The position numbers and the translations under genes were made by a program. This document shows, in pieces, positions 10,291 through 21,350 of a DNA stretch of 64,000 bases. Positions within the stretch are counted from its first letter, which is position 1; each line of letters begins with the position of its first letter. Source of the stretch: Norana najaformis (lineage: Eukaryota > Annelida > Clitellata > Crassiclitellata > Hormogastridae); NCBI GenBank assembly GCA_964023275.1, contig OZ029920.1, positions 3,463,438-3,527,437 of the forward strand, in the 5' to 3' direction. Under the pieces are notes generated by a model. The model was not told the origin of the DNA. It ran no database searches and worked only from the letters and a program-made list of their open reading frames with translations.

Positions 10291-10728
10291 TATGGCCACA
10301 TCTCGTATTATATTCGTGACACTCTTCACTGGCTCCCCGTCCAGCAGCGTGTTGACTTTAAGATCCTCTCCCTCATGTGCAACTGTGTTCCTGGCTCTGC
10401 TCCCCTTTACCTCATTGACTTCTGCACTTTGGTCTCCTCGTTGCCGGGCCGTAGCAACCTTCGCTCGGCCACTCAAGATCTCCTGTTTGTCCCTCGCATG
10501 CGTACAGCTGCAGCCCAGTACAGAAGCTTTGCCTACGTTGGTCCCACTTGCTGGAATCGTCTCCCTCGAGTATTGCGACTTGAGCTCCTTTCTCTCCCCC
10601 TCTCAGTGTTCCGCAGGCGCCTGAAGACTGTACTGTTCAACAGTGATTTTACTTTTTCGAGTCGGAAGCACCTCTGTTGAGTTTATCCTCTAAGAGGCGC
10701 TTTATAAATCTCAAATTACAATTACAAT
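10291..10728 (+). pseudogene. LINE (CR1/L2-like) C-terminal fragment and 3' end
   Basis: From codon 10,291 an open frame runs to a stop at 10,678-10,680. It reads YGHISYYIRDTLHWLPVQQR, later VPRMRTAAAQYRSFAYVGP, then FRRRLKTVLFNSD. This is the usual tail of CR1/L2-like non-LTR reverse transcriptases. The 3' end GAGGCGCTTTATAAATC with (AATTAC)n follows at 10,695-10,728. The copy is 5'-truncated and lacks the catalytic core. The same family is at 32,718-33,566 on the other strand. Confidence 0.85.
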
Positions 10729-10729
10729 G

Positions 10730-11330
10730 CCGGAAAATCGACTAAGCGTTTGATTTTCTTCAGGAATTGAAAGAGCTGGGGATTTACAAGTTTGAGTAAT
10801 TCTGGGTAAGGAAATGTTATAGTAGGCTACATCCGTAAATATCTCGAAATATTTTTTTATAAAATGATCTGTGGAATGCTAAAGGTTTTCACTAGCCACG
10901 CACAAATTTGTGGAAATATTTTAGAGGTTAACGACGATGACGATGACGACAATGATTATGATCGAAGCAATAGGCGTGGATCTAGGTTGGATAGGGAAAC
11001 CTATTTCTGGTGTTCGACGTACTGCCATGGAGCCCCCTCCTGGAGGCGGTTACTGTGCAGAGATCTTGATGGAAGTCCCTCACTCACAATTGCTCAGCGC
11101 CATCGTCTAAATACGGATTGTATGGTCGTGTGGGCGCTTCTAAACTCTCAATTTTGTTCAATCATTGGCCTATAACCAATAATCAAATGATTAGCATTCA
11201 CAAGACGTCGCTAAAAATTCGATGCTCCAAAATATTGTGATCTATTTGGACACCTTAAAATCCGTCTCCTCAACGTTACATAATTCTCATTTTCGTCTAA
11301 TCGTTGTTCGAAGTTGGGTCGCTATTTTCA
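10730..11330. other. Unassigned sequence with short (GAC/GAT)n
   Basis: A 103-codon frame (10,864-11,175) is open, with an Asp-rich stretch from the GACGATGAC repeat at 10,931-10,955. I recognise no family in it. A reversed B-like site (GACACCTTAAAATC) is near 11,250. Confidence 0.35.
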
Positions 11331-11334
11331 GTCG

Positions 11335-11640
11335 GGTAATGCCAGTTCCAAGTCAGGATAAAGGAGGAGGGCGACGTCAACGGCCTTTGATGCCATAAGA
11401 TGTCGTTAATAATTAGAACCACTACTAATCGATAGTCGACATTTGGCTAACCGAGATATTATAAGCGAAAGTCGACTCCAACGGCTCTCAAAGTCACAAG
11501 ATGTCGTTAAAACTGGAAAATGTAATTATTGTTTGTCTTGCCTGCTCTCATTTTCTGAAAATAGACTGCTACATTAATCATAATTATTAGTAATAATAAA
11601 TTATGCTTCTACAGTACCACTGTAAAAATGCTCAAAGTCG
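11335..11640 (-). repeat. Reversed A1 module and B core
   Basis: The A module runs from about 11,415 back to 11,335: AGTTCC tail, GGATAAAGGAGG, then the hairpin core GACGTCAACGGCC with partner GATGTCG. A reversed B-type core ends near 11,505. 11,520-11,640 is AT-rich with nothing recognised. Confidence 0.65.
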
Positions 11641-12015
11641 ATGGGAGGGACACGAAAGGCAAGAGGGGGTTATTGAGTTCTTGTCAATATCTGAAAACTG
11701 TTTGAGAGATAAGTATACAGGTTATGATAGTTTTGGAAAAGCGCACAATAAACCATTTTAGAACATACATCACATGCAAAGTAACGTCTGTGTTAATGTC
11801 ACTAATTTATGGCCATATATTTCAATACACTTTTCAAAGCAACTTTCAATCGCTTTACCCTGCATTATATATTCCTCAAGTTCGTTCAATCGCCAATCCC
11901 TACTTAAGACTGTTTGCAATTAGGGACCGTCCATAAAAGACGCCGGCAAAATTCATCTACTTTTGATCCCTAGCTCCCCTTTTCCTCATTATCATCCCCA
12001 TACCCATTTGCAATC
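11640..12015 (+). repeat. Block II repeat, copy 1
   Basis: Aligns in order with 35,085-35,455. Shared phrases include GAGATAAGTATAC, GCATGCAAAGTAACGTCT (here with ACATGC), CTCAAGTTCGTTCAAT, GACTGTTTGCAATTAGGGAC and CTCCCCTTTTCCTCATTA. The two copies differ by many substitutions. No frame looks coding. Confidence 0.65.
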
Positions 12016-12019
12016 GTTC

Positions 12020-15000
12020 ACACTCAACCTGTAAATATATTTGATACCAGAAAGAGCCTTTTTGATCTTTAAAAAATGTAAAAACAGCCTTGTGGCCATG
12101 AAAAGAACCTCTAAAATAAAAAAGAGCCGATATGGTAACTTTGTATATGACGTTTTGACCGAAATGTTCCTCGCAGAAACGCACGACATTGCACTAATAT
12201 TTGGTTGCGTTTAAACACCTTCAAATCGCTTTATCCGACGTTATATAAGGCTACTTCACAGGGGCGTTCAACATATTATATAAAACCGCTTCGTGTGTAA
12301 GATTTATTCGATAGTAACTGTTCTGATATACACAAGAGGTTTTTAAATTAAGAACTGGAGATTATAGACTAAAACTATAGGCCTGCGTTTAGAAAACTTT
12401 AAATTGTTTTTCCAGTGTTACACATATTACTCATTAGCATTGAACTGGTGAAGTTTTACTCCATCACTGCCGATGATGTTTTCCGCCATGAGTTGAGGAG
12501 ATGTAGGTCGACGACAGCGGTCCTCTGGCAATCGTAAGATGTCGTTAAACACTCGATGTCACGAATCGCAGGTGACTCTGTTAGACAACTTAAAATCGTT
12601 TTTCAGATCTTATATGTTTCTCATTTACGTTCAATCGCTTGTGAAAATCCGCCTCAGCCATAACCATGTGGTGTCGGAATTTAAGAAAATGTTTTTGCTA
12701 AAGTTTAGCTGAGGACGAGGAACAGGTAAGAAGGATATGAAGAGAAAATGCAAAGATGCCACTGAATTACAACATAACAATGTTTTAATCCGTTGGTTAA
12801 TGAAGAACAAAATCGAGTTTAAATCGCACTGAACAAATTAAGCATCAGGTTATATTTAGACAACTTCCAAATCGCATTTTATCGGCATAAACTATTTGCA
12901 AAAATACATGTATATTCGTCGACGTCGAATGCCCTTTGGTGTATTAGACACCTTGAAAGTGAAGCGAGGAATAGTAGTAGTTCCAATCTTTAACGACATC
13001 TTATGGCATCTAAGGCCTTTGACGTCGCCCTCCTTCTTTACCGACAGTGCATAACCACCAGCGCCGATGACGTCGAACTTACATTACTGACAGCAGCTTA
13101 ATATGAATACTTTGGCAACTGAATTAAAAACGTGGTATACACATTGTCGTTTAAAGTGACATAAAGGTGTCGAGACTTGGCCTGATTTTGGAAGAGCTAT
13201 CGAGCGTTAAACGACTTGTATATGCTTTTTAATTTTACTTATTTTTTTTTAAATCACTAGCAACGCACGCAAGTTCAGTAAGTCTGAATCTGAGGCACGG
13301 ATCTCGTGACTGTCGAGGACATTGGCGTCGATCTTGCCCTTGGAAATGGTAGGCAGTGAAACTAGTGATGGTTTTCAACAGTTCAACGGCATCTTGTGGC
13401 TTCAAAGGCCGTTAACTTCGACAGCTAGAAATATATAAAAGACCATTAACTTTGCTCGACAATTGCATTATATAAGGTTAGAAAACAAACGTTTAAAAGG
13501 TGTCTAAAAGTAAACTAATATTTCGTGTACTATCGAGTGTTAAGCGATATCTTGTGGCTGACATCGCTGTAGACGTCAACCTCACCACAACTTAGATGAA
13601 GCCTTCATATATTAGTTAATCGTGGTTAATTTCCGGAATTTTATCGACATATTATCGTCAGACGCAGTTGCCGTCAATGCAAAAAAAAATTTTGCCAGCA
13701 GTTCTCCAACTTACTCTAGTTAAAAATATTGACGGTTGAGAGGCTTTTAAAAGGAAACTTTCTGTGTTTTAAAGGTGTCCTTGAACCATTTCAAACATCG
13801 ATAAACACTAGTACAAATTTGAAAGTAAATGCCTAAGAAAACATGCTTATCATAAATAAAAATGTGTGGGAGGGGACGCTTTGCCAAATAAGGGGTTAAT
13901 AAGTGAGCTGGTTGGTAGGCTAACAGGCCTATTCGCGCTTATTGGGCCTACATAAGTAGTTTGATGGCTTATTGCTAAAATGACCACAATATTTAAATTA
14001 AAACTAACAATAGGAATAACAATGAAAGTTTACACTGCTATCTATTTACAAATAAAGTATTACATCAGATTCTGTTACACGTCGTAATACTTTAAAATGT
14101 TTTTTTCAGGCTTGTCTTAATTGCTTTAATAGTTTTACTGAAAAGATATACTTACTATCTTTGAGCTTAACCTTGGTCCAAAATAATTAACTGCTGGCTA
14201 ATTAGTTAAGTTATAACTAGTTTTTCATAGCTTTTTGATTGTCTCTATTAAGGTCGAATTCTTCCAGCGCACACGTCAACTTTATAATCTCCCTGATTTA
14301 AAAACTGTTCCTTGCATTTCTAAATTTTAGTACATATAATTTAAATTATTTAGCAAAAAGCCAGATCACAAGTCTTTTTTTTTGCTTTTACAGTTGCGCC
14401 TTGCGCAAACTTCATCGTAAAGTAACAAATGATTTATTTGTATGTAGTTCTTTTTCAGAGGTATCCGTTCAGCGTGTTTAAGTTGGTTGTCCCCTTCCTT
14501 TGAAGGGAGGTCATGACCACGACTGGGCGGTGACCTTGGAAAAGGTCAGAAGAAGGATTGTGATGCTGGAAAAAGCAACTGAAAGAAGAGGCGAATATAT
14601 AGGTTCGGGTTAAATTATCGCCCTTTACATGAAGCGAGGCTCCTGCTAGGGTCGTCTATCGTTCTCAGATCGCATCTGTAACCTCTCTCGCACCTGTCTC
14701 ATTTGTAATCGTGACCTGTTTCGCATTCAAATTCGTGAGGGCTAGTCGCCGGAGCCATCTTATTCACAGGCGCTCAGTCAAAACAAAATCGTTAGCCAAA
14801 ATGGGTTCTGTTCCAGGTCAAGACCCCTTGGTCCAAATAGCGAAGCTCCTTGTATTAGTCATTTGTTACTGGCTTGTAAAGGTTTCACTCGTTTAGGTTG
14901 TGTTTCTTTAACTGATTAAATCCGGATTAGAGAGGAGTGGGAATTGGTTTAGAAAGCAAAATGACTACTCATTGCAGATGACAGTTTTCGCTTTCTATCT

Positions 15001-15050
15001 ACAGTTTGTGGCTGACAGGTCTGTTGACGTTAAATTTGAACCTAAATGAT
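12020..15050 (+). repeat. Block I repeat, about 3 kb, copy 1
   Basis: Aligns collinearly with 38,330-41,455. In order it holds a CTTGTGGCCATGAAAAGA section (12,085), a reversed B core (12,215), AACTGGTGAAGTTTTACTCC (12,445), an A module (12,985-13,045), an H section (13,250-13,440), a B site (13,497), family G (13,745-14,350), a nuclear-receptor-like half-site cluster (14,508-14,548) and a D section (14,757-14,930). The 3' part recurs a third time at 19,790-20,095. This is a paralogous duplication, old enough to have many differences. Confidence 0.75.
14508..14548. promoter_or_regulatory. Cluster of AGGTCA-like half-sites
   Basis: AGGTCATGACC (14,508-14,518) is an inverted pair of AGGTCA half-sites with no spacer. 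TGACCTT (14,531-14,537) and AAGGTCA (14,542-14,548) form a second inverted pair. The block I partner keeps all four at 40,944-40,985. Half-sites of this type bind nuclear receptors in animals; whether any bind here is unknown. Confidence 0.35.
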
Positions 15051-15056
15051 ATAACT

Positions 15057-15430
15057 TCCAAAGCCCTACCTGCACCTCAACGTGGTGGAAGGGTGAACAG
15101 CCAAGTAAGAGATCGCCTAGCGAAGCTATGCCATCAGTGGAGAAGGCTCAGGCCGAAGCACCACCAAGGGCGTTACGCGAGGTGGACAGGTTCGTTAGGA
15201 ACTCTGAAAACGGCTGGCCAACGCAGGCGGCGGGTGCTGGAAGGACACCCTAGGGCGTATGAGGCTCAACCTGGCCCCACCGGCTTCCTTACCCTGCCAG
15301 GAGAGGAATGGTCACCACCTGGTTACAGGACCTAGAAATCTGAACAAATGAGCCACAATTTAACAGCGTGGAGGAATTTCGTTCAGACCTCATCGTCGGC
15401 TACAGCCTGACGGACGAGAGAAAAGAAGAA
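15057..15430 (+). mobile_element. GC-rich retro-insert with 9-bp target-site duplication
   Basis: GATATAACT flanks the insert at 15,048-15,056 and 15,431-15,439. The insert is distinctly richer in G and C than its surroundings and ends in GAGAAAAGAAGAA, a purine tail. The related blocks at 41,455 and 20,095 lack it. Near the end one frame gives WRNFVQTSSSAT and then RTREKKK, which resembles the last residues of some LINE proteins, but this is weak. The longer frame through 15,335 matches nothing I know. It is most likely a 5'-truncated non-LTR element. Confidence 0.7.
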
Positions 15431-15479
15431 GATATAACTATTAGCTAGTGAAAGAAAATGTCTTATAAGTAAGGAAGAA

Positions 15480-16000
15480 AAAAGCGATTTAAAGGTGTCT
15501 AAAAACAACCTAAAAGTAGAATTTCATACTCAGTGTTTAACGCCATCTTCGGGGACCAGAGTCGTTGACGTGGACTTTACTTTGCATATTAATTATCCAC
15601 CTCATACTCGTGTGCGCGCGAGTGTGTGTGTGAGTGTGCGTGTATGCGTGCGTGTGCGTGCGTGCGTATGAGTGTGTGTGTGTGATATTTCTGTTTAACG
15701 ACGAAGTATCATAAAGCAGTTGGTTAGCGTCGCCCTACTCCTTCTTCCGGGCTTCGAAATGGCACCACCCGACTAATTGCGGTCGCAGAGTTAAGTACGT
15801 AGTCATAGTTGTCAATTTCAAGGGCAACTTATCGCTACCCGGGTCCCTGACGTCACCCTTGCCTTACAGTTGACGGAAGTAACTGAGTATAAACGAAATA
15901 TATCGAGGAAGATCAACCCTTAAAAGTATCTAATACAGTTGATCATTTCAGTCTTAAACGACATCTGGTGGCTTTCAGAGGCGTTCGCGTCGACCTTCAT
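15480..16000 (+). repeat. B module, (TG)n and A2 module
   Basis: A B site is at 15,490 with its core at about 15,540-15,575, then ACTTTGCATATT, then a (TG)n-rich tract at 15,609-15,684, then an A2 module (15,690-15,795) whose core keeps the AGCGTCG arm. Further B-type cores lie near 15,820-15,860 and 15,955-15,995. The order matches 20,290 and 24,150. Confidence 0.65.
15609..15684. repeat. (TG)n-rich microsatellite, impure
   Basis: GTGTGTG runs interrupted by CG, TA and GAG units. Purer (TG)n tracts lie at the same paralogous position at 20,431-20,484 and 24,305-24,334. Confidence 0.9.
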
Positions 16001-16004
16001 TCAC

Positions 16005-16480
16005 TTAAAAAAAGAGGGGGTAGCATATCCAGATTGCCCTTGGGTCATCCATTGGTTCCAATTTGGTTCCACAGATATGTTTAAGTGAAAACGGAAAAGC
16101 AGATCTCGACGTAGACTGCTTTATTTCGTTTTTCTCATACAAGGTCATTTGAGGTACAGGATGGAACGGTAAGACACGGCAGACTGGGTGCCTAACCACT
16201 CTTCTAAAGAGGGCATTTGTCATCATCACTTCTCTCAAATGTTATCATCTTCATCCCAGTTGTAGAATGAAAAGCCAAATCTTACGATCGCGGTCTTAAT
16301 CATGGGCGCGTAATCATCAATTAAGCGTGTGCAGTTAATCATAGACATCAGATAGTCTGTTCTCGTAGGAAGCTGTAGAGAACTTGCCTTTTTTAGACAG
16401 ATATCGTTATTATAACTGTAAGCATGAACACATGGGATATATTAAAATATATTAACCTCAATTGTAGAAACTTAACAGAG
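16005..16480 (+). repeat. Families U and T
   Basis: U is at 16,005-16,155 (CCTTGGGTCATCCATTGGTTCC, shared with 42,360-42,475). T follows to about 16,480. It ends in ATTAACCTCAATTGTAGAAAC, the empty form of the site into which the LINE at 8,604 inserted. Confidence 0.6.
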
Positions 16481-17690
16481 CACAATAGTTTCAGTTTTTA
16501 GCGGCATTTGGGGCTAAAGATGATAACATCGACCCTACATACCATGTAATCTTTTATGGAACAGGAAGCTACCGATTAGTACTCGTAGCTGTTTTCAATG
16601 TTTTACGACAACTTCTGGCATCAAAGGCCGTTGATTTCGGATGGATATTTTTTGTTAGCAGTCCTCACTGTTCTGTCATACTGTATTCCTTTCCTATATT
16701 AGTCATTCTCTGTCTGTCTATATCGTTCCAGAGTAGTGCTGTCGAAGTTGCCACTGATTAACCAGTGGCTGCTAATCAATGAAGCGATCAGCGATATTGG
16801 ACACCAGTAAAGAATATGAGCATTCGTGAATCAGAATCTAATGATTATTGCAAAATCAGAAGTCCATATTTGTGTATTTAAAAAACCTACAAGAATAATT
16901 ATATTTTACACACTAGCTATTAGGTGTATCAATTTTTAAGGGCATCTTACAGCCGTTGACGTCGACATTACATGAAAGCTTCATAGGATCAAAGCACAAC
17001 CTATTTAGCGAAACGAGATATTTATATCGTGTTAAAATTCGATTTAAAGGTGTCTAAATGTACTCTTATATTTTGTATACTATTTTGTACTAATATGTTG
17101 CCAATTATATTTGAAATCTGTATCATGCAAAACCTTCGCAAAAAACAACTGAAATTAGTCTACTTTTCTTTGTTTAACGACATCCTATGCCTGTCAACGG
17201 CGTTCACGTCGACATTATATTATTTCATACCAATACATAGCGAACAAACAAAAGCAAGTAGTTCAACGACATCTTATGGCATCAAAGGCCATTGCCGTTG
17301 TCCTCTTCCTTTATCCAGGCTTGGGACTGTCACTACCCCCAAACAAGGCAGTGGGGAGTTCCATAAAAACAGATTCAAAGCAACCGAAGAGTTTATAACA
17401 TAAGCAACGATTTAAAGGTGTCCAAGAGTAACCGAATATTTTGTACATATGGAGCGTCAGACAACGTTAGATATTTTGCCTCTTAGAGACGCTAGCCTGT
17501 GAACGAACGCGAAGTAAATGAACCGATGTAGGGATGTATAAAATGAGTAACTACATCTTGTGGCTACCTAAGCCATCGAATTTACTTTAACTCTTTGGCA
17601 GAACGAGAAGTTTACAAAGTGCACTGGAAGGTTAACCTAAGCAAAGCCGTTTATAATTTCACCGATTTAACTACGATGTAGCTTTTTTCG
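16480..17690 (+). repeat. A and B modules with unassigned spacers
   Basis: Degraded cores lie near 16,500, 16,605 and 16,935. A B promoter-like site is at 17,015-17,050, an A module at 17,263-17,360, and a B site at 17,413. The section 16,790-16,940 is shared with 52,940-53,120. The 124-codon frame at 17,029-17,403 is built from these modules and is not a gene. Confidence 0.55.
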
Positions 17691-18020
17691 AGGCTCATAT
17701 TCATTGTTTTAAAGGTGTCCTAGGAGCATTTCAAATCTCGACAAACATTAGTACAAATGTGTAAATATCTCTCTCTTTCTGGCAGGAATTTAACCCCTCC
17801 TATAAGAAAAACACGAAGGCATCAATTCATGAGAAAATGTGCCCAACATAGTTAAAAATTCGTGGGAGGGCTGACTCTATCAATTAAGGAGTTAATAAAC
17901 AACCTGCATTCTCCACAAACAATATGTTAATTGTAGTCCTATGTATGTAATTCCGGTGACCCTTCGGCGAATTAGCGCTCTTGGAATCACTGTTGTCTAA
18001 CGATACAGAAGATCATGTCA
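17690..18020 (+). repeat. Family G fragment
   Basis: It has TTTTAAAGGTGTCCTAGGA, ACATTAGTACAAATGTG and GGAGTTAATAAAC in family G order, then fades by about 17,960. Related short copies lie at 21,955-22,090 and 26,925-27,120. Confidence 0.55.
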
Positions 18021-18765
18021 AACACAATTCTTACTTTTCATTCTATTGCCATGTCTTCAAGAACATCTTCTGGGTTCGAAGGCCGTTGACGGTAACCCTA
18101 CAACTTGGTCTACAGCGATCATCACACAATTGGACAACTGGGACGATTAGTTAGTTAGTTCTTCAGTTTAACGACAGTTTACGGCATCAAAACCCGTTGC
18201 CGTCGCCATCCTCCTTTATCCAGGATTGGGACTGGCACTATTCCCAAACTGGGACGATTTAACAAAATGGGGCTTTTAGAACATCAGGATGGAACGATTT
18301 AAAGGTGTCTATAAGTAGCTCCAATGGTGAACGACATCTAATGATAACAAAGGCCGTTGACGTCGCCCACATTCTTTTTTCGAGTCTTTGAACCCGAGAA
18401 CTACAGTGGCGTAGGCGTCTAAGCGCAACCTAATTTGTTTCACTCTAATAAACCAGTTAACATGCCTGCCTGGGGTAACATTAACACTCACGATGAATTT
18501 GCACACTTTGTGGTCTAACATTTTAGTAGCAGATGCAATATTCTAGCTAATAGAATGTAACTTAACAAACTAATTAAAATGAGATTTTTATAACGCCAGG
18601 AAACAACGATTTAAACGTGTCTAACCGTCTAACATTAAAATGAGATTTTTATAACGCCAGGAAACAACGATTTAAACGTGTCTAACCGTCTAACATTTTC
18701 GTAGCAGATGTAGTGCAGAACTAAATAGAGTGTCTTATTTTTAGTGGAATCAAGATCCAGGAGTC
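18020..18765 (+). repeat. A/B modules and family F tail
   Basis: A B core is at about 18,060-18,095, an A module at about 18,162-18,250, a B site at 18,300 and a second core at 18,330. The section 18,440-18,540 resembles the end of family F (ACATTAACACTCACGATGAATTT). A perfect 61-bp tandem duplication follows at 18,573-18,694. Confidence 0.6.
18573..18694. repeat. Perfect 61-bp tandem duplication spanning a B site
   Basis: Units 18,573-18,633 and 18,634-18,694 are identical. Each carries the TATA-like TTTTATAACGCC and a variant core TTTAAACGTGTC (A to C against AAAGGTGTC). Identity of the two units implies a recent event. Confidence 0.95.
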
Positions 18766-19122
18766 ACGCAGTCAGTCAGTCGGACGGCTACGGTGGATGG
18801 TGTTTGAAACTGAAGCGAGAAGAGAGATAAGCGGAAGAGGAAGAATCAGGATAAGATTCTTGGAAAAGAAGTGTTTTCAGTCTTGAGCAAAAGACCTGCG
18901 CAGAAACTGAAAGAGGTGAAGTGTTGGTGAGTTCGTATGATGGACTAGATAATTCTCGTAATTCTGGCGGGAGTTTATTCCAGAGGGGTGGGGCAGCCAT
19001 AGCTATGGAGCGATTTCTACATTTTAAGGACGAGGTGACAGGAGGCCGAAGAAGTGTTAGGACAGATGAGGAGCGGGTTGAACGGATTGATTGGATAGAA
19101 AATAATCGACGAAGATAGGAGG
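18765..19122 (-). pseudogene. LINE (CR1/L2-like) C-terminal fragment
   Basis: On the minus strand an open frame from about 19,120 gives RSTRSSSVLTLLRPP, then CRNRSIAMAAPPLWNKLPPE, then FCSRLKTLLFQESY. These are the conserved last blocks of CR1/L2-type reverse transcriptases. The copy is 5'-truncated. Its 3' end (AAACACCATCCACCGTAGCC on the minus strand) recurs at 30,200 and 34,380. Confidence 0.85.
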
Positions 19123-19124
19123 GT

Positions 19125-19730
19125 TAGGAGTTACACAGTTTAACGACATCTTACGGCTTTAAAGGCCGCTGACGTCGCCCTATTATATTTTCTGTTAGTG
19201 TCCAGTGTTCAACATCTTATGGCTGCCAGAGCCGTTGACATCGACCTCGCATTACTTTAGAGTAACTCTAAAGATGTATCACTATCCACTGAACGTAAAC
19301 GAGGACTTTTATAACTCCTGAAGATGCGATTTAGTGGTGTCTAAACATACTCGATTTTTTATACTATTAAGTGGTGCCAAATTATTCTGCTTAGTGACAG
19401 AGGCAAACAACTTGCCCAGAGCCGTTACACGATGTCGAACTCACAATCGCGTGATCGTTGGCCAAGCGCGTTTCCAATAGACCGCCGTGCCACACACACG
19501 CACACATAAACTTGATTACCATTAGATTTCTCGATTACATTGTAAGAAGTCATCGTTTGTCCTCTTCTCCAACGTTGAAACACCTCTCGATTACATTACC
19601 TGATTCAGTTTCCTACCATCAGTTCTGTATTCTAATTAACAATTTATGTTGGCAACTGAGCCCAAAATCGGTTTTGAGATCCGACTCAATGTGACGCACA
19701 ACAAACTAACGATGCAGGGCCAAATCGTAA
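19125..19730 (+). repeat. A/B cores with unassigned sequence
   Basis: An A core without its tail lies at about 19,138-19,190, a B-type core at about 19,205-19,245, and a B site at about 19,330. From 19,400 to 19,730 I recognise nothing beyond a short CA-rich run at 19,494-19,506. Confidence 0.5.
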
Positions 19731-20100
19731 CTGTAATCGTAATTGTATGCACGAGATTTCTACAGGGCTGAACGAAAGCTAAGTCGTGGGAACAAGCTTA
19801 TTCACAGGCGCTCAGTCAAATCAAAATCGATAGGCAGGAATGGTTCGGTTCCAGGTCAAAACCTACGGGGCCAAATAACGCGGCTTTTGTAGGAGTCACT
19901 TGGCAATGGCTTATACAGTTTCCCCTCATTTAGGTTGTGTTTCTGTTGCTGATTAAATTCTGGATAATTGAGGTTAATATATTAATTAATATATTATTAG
20001 GAACTCGGCTTAAAAAGCAAACTAACTACTCGCTACAGCTGATTGATTTCCTTTTCTAATTTTTGGCTGACTGGGCCGTTGGAGTTAAATTCTGCGGAAA
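19730..20100 (-). mobile_element. LINE 3' end D plus block I 3' part
   Basis: The minus strand carries a LINE 3' end: CCCACGACTTAGC, then AGAAATCTCG, then (TTACGA)n-type tail at 19,728-19,750. D continues through CTGAGCGCCTGTGAATAAG. The remaining 19,865-20,095 aligns with 14,820-15,050. Confidence 0.55.
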
Positions 20101-20290
20101 GAGAAATTGCTTAGCTACGTATTTAAAGATATGATATCTAAATAGGGACAGGAAAAACGATTAAAAGGTGTCTGAAAGTGCTAAACGACAGTTGCGGCCG
20201 TCAGAGTCATTGACGTAGCAGTTCTGCTGACTCAACGTTACTTTAATAAATATATATTTAATAAATATAAATACTTAAATAAATATATAT
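20100..20290 (+). repeat. B site and AT-rich spacer
   Basis: A B site is at about 20,163 (TTAAAAGGTGTCTG) with a core to about 20,215. An AT-rich AAATATATATT spacer follows. Confidence 0.5.
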
Positions 20291-20440
20291 CCATCGATCT
20301 AAAGGTGTCTAAGAACAGCCTAAAAGTAGAATTAATACTCATTTTGTGGCTGCCAGAGTTGTTGACGTCGACTTTACTTTGCATATTAAATAAGGTATAT
20401 CCACCGCATAATCAGATGACTGAATGTGCGTGTGTGTGTG

Positions 20441-20486
<46 letters not shown>

Positions 20487-20900
20487 TTCCTGTTTAAGAC
20501 GCCGTGTCATAACGCAGATAATTAACGTCGTCCTCCTCCTTCATCCTCCCTTGGGACTAGCACTACCAGGCAATGTAGGCCTAATCTCTATTCTAAACAG
20601 TCTTTTGTCATCATTATTTCTTAGAGAAGTCATCATTCTCATCGAATTCGTTTAAATTTTGCGCACAATAAAAGCCAAGTCGTGCGGCCGCGATCTTCAA
20701 CGATTTAGTGTCTGGAGTTAATCATGGACCTACATGTAGGCACAGTCTCTTCATGGAAGCTGTAGAGAATTTGCCATTTCGAGACAGATGTCGTTGCTCT
20801 AACTGTTCGCAGGCGCTCAGTCAAAACAAAATCGATGGGAAGGAAGGGTTCGGTCCTAGGTCAACTCTGCGACTGCCGTTCTCGGGAGGTGCCCCTCCGA
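20290..20900 (+). repeat. Block IV, copy 1: B - (TG)n - A2 - T - D
   Basis: Order: B site 20,303 with core to about 20,372, ACTTTGCATATT, (TG)n at 20,431-20,484, A2 module at about 20,487-20,565, T at 20,570-20,810, D fragment at 20,815-20,895. The whole order repeats at 24,150-24,740. Open frames of 116 and 67 codons lie across it and have no protein features. Confidence 0.7.
20431..20484. repeat. (TG)n microsatellite
   Basis: Near-pure TG run broken by one TT, at the same paralogous position as the tracts at 15.6 and 24.3 kb. Confidence 0.95.
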
Positions 20901-21350
20901 AACCTGGATAAAGGAGGAGTGCGACGTCATCGGCCTTTGATGCCATAAGATGTCATTGAACATTGGAACTAATACTATCAATCGCTAATTATAATTACCA
21001 TTTCCCTCAACATGCTGAGAATCGGTACTAAACTCCACCACACCCTTTTTCCAGGGTATTGCCATTAAAGATAAAGATAAAGGAGGAAGACGAAGGTGAT
21101 TATCATATTTGTTATGACACAGCGTCGTTAAACAGGAACTTCAACGCAACGTAACGCGTGTATGCTGGCATCTTTTCCGCAGCTCACCCCAATATATGTG
21201 TGTATATATTAGAGTATATATAGATAATGCGTTTAGGGTATACATATAATAATGAGGTAAGGAAAACATCATCTTTAAGTACGTAATAGTTTACAAAATA
21301 TTAGACACCTTTAAATCACATTTTCAGGCGCTATAAATAATTCGTTTTTA
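20896..21350 (-). repeat. Reversed A1, A2 and B modules
   Basis: A reversed A1 core with GGATAAAGGAGG is at 20,906-20,960. A reversed A2 core (ATGACACAGCGTCGTTAAAC) ends near 21,133. A reversed B core (GACACCTTTAAATCAC) is at 21,313-21,328, with TATAAATAATTCG after it. Confidence 0.65.

Noticed and set aside
10226..10624. 132-codon protein
   Set aside because: It is an out-of-frame shadow of the LINE frame that starts at 10,291.
17029..17403. 124-codon protein
   Set aside because: Made of a B site and an A module read through by chance.
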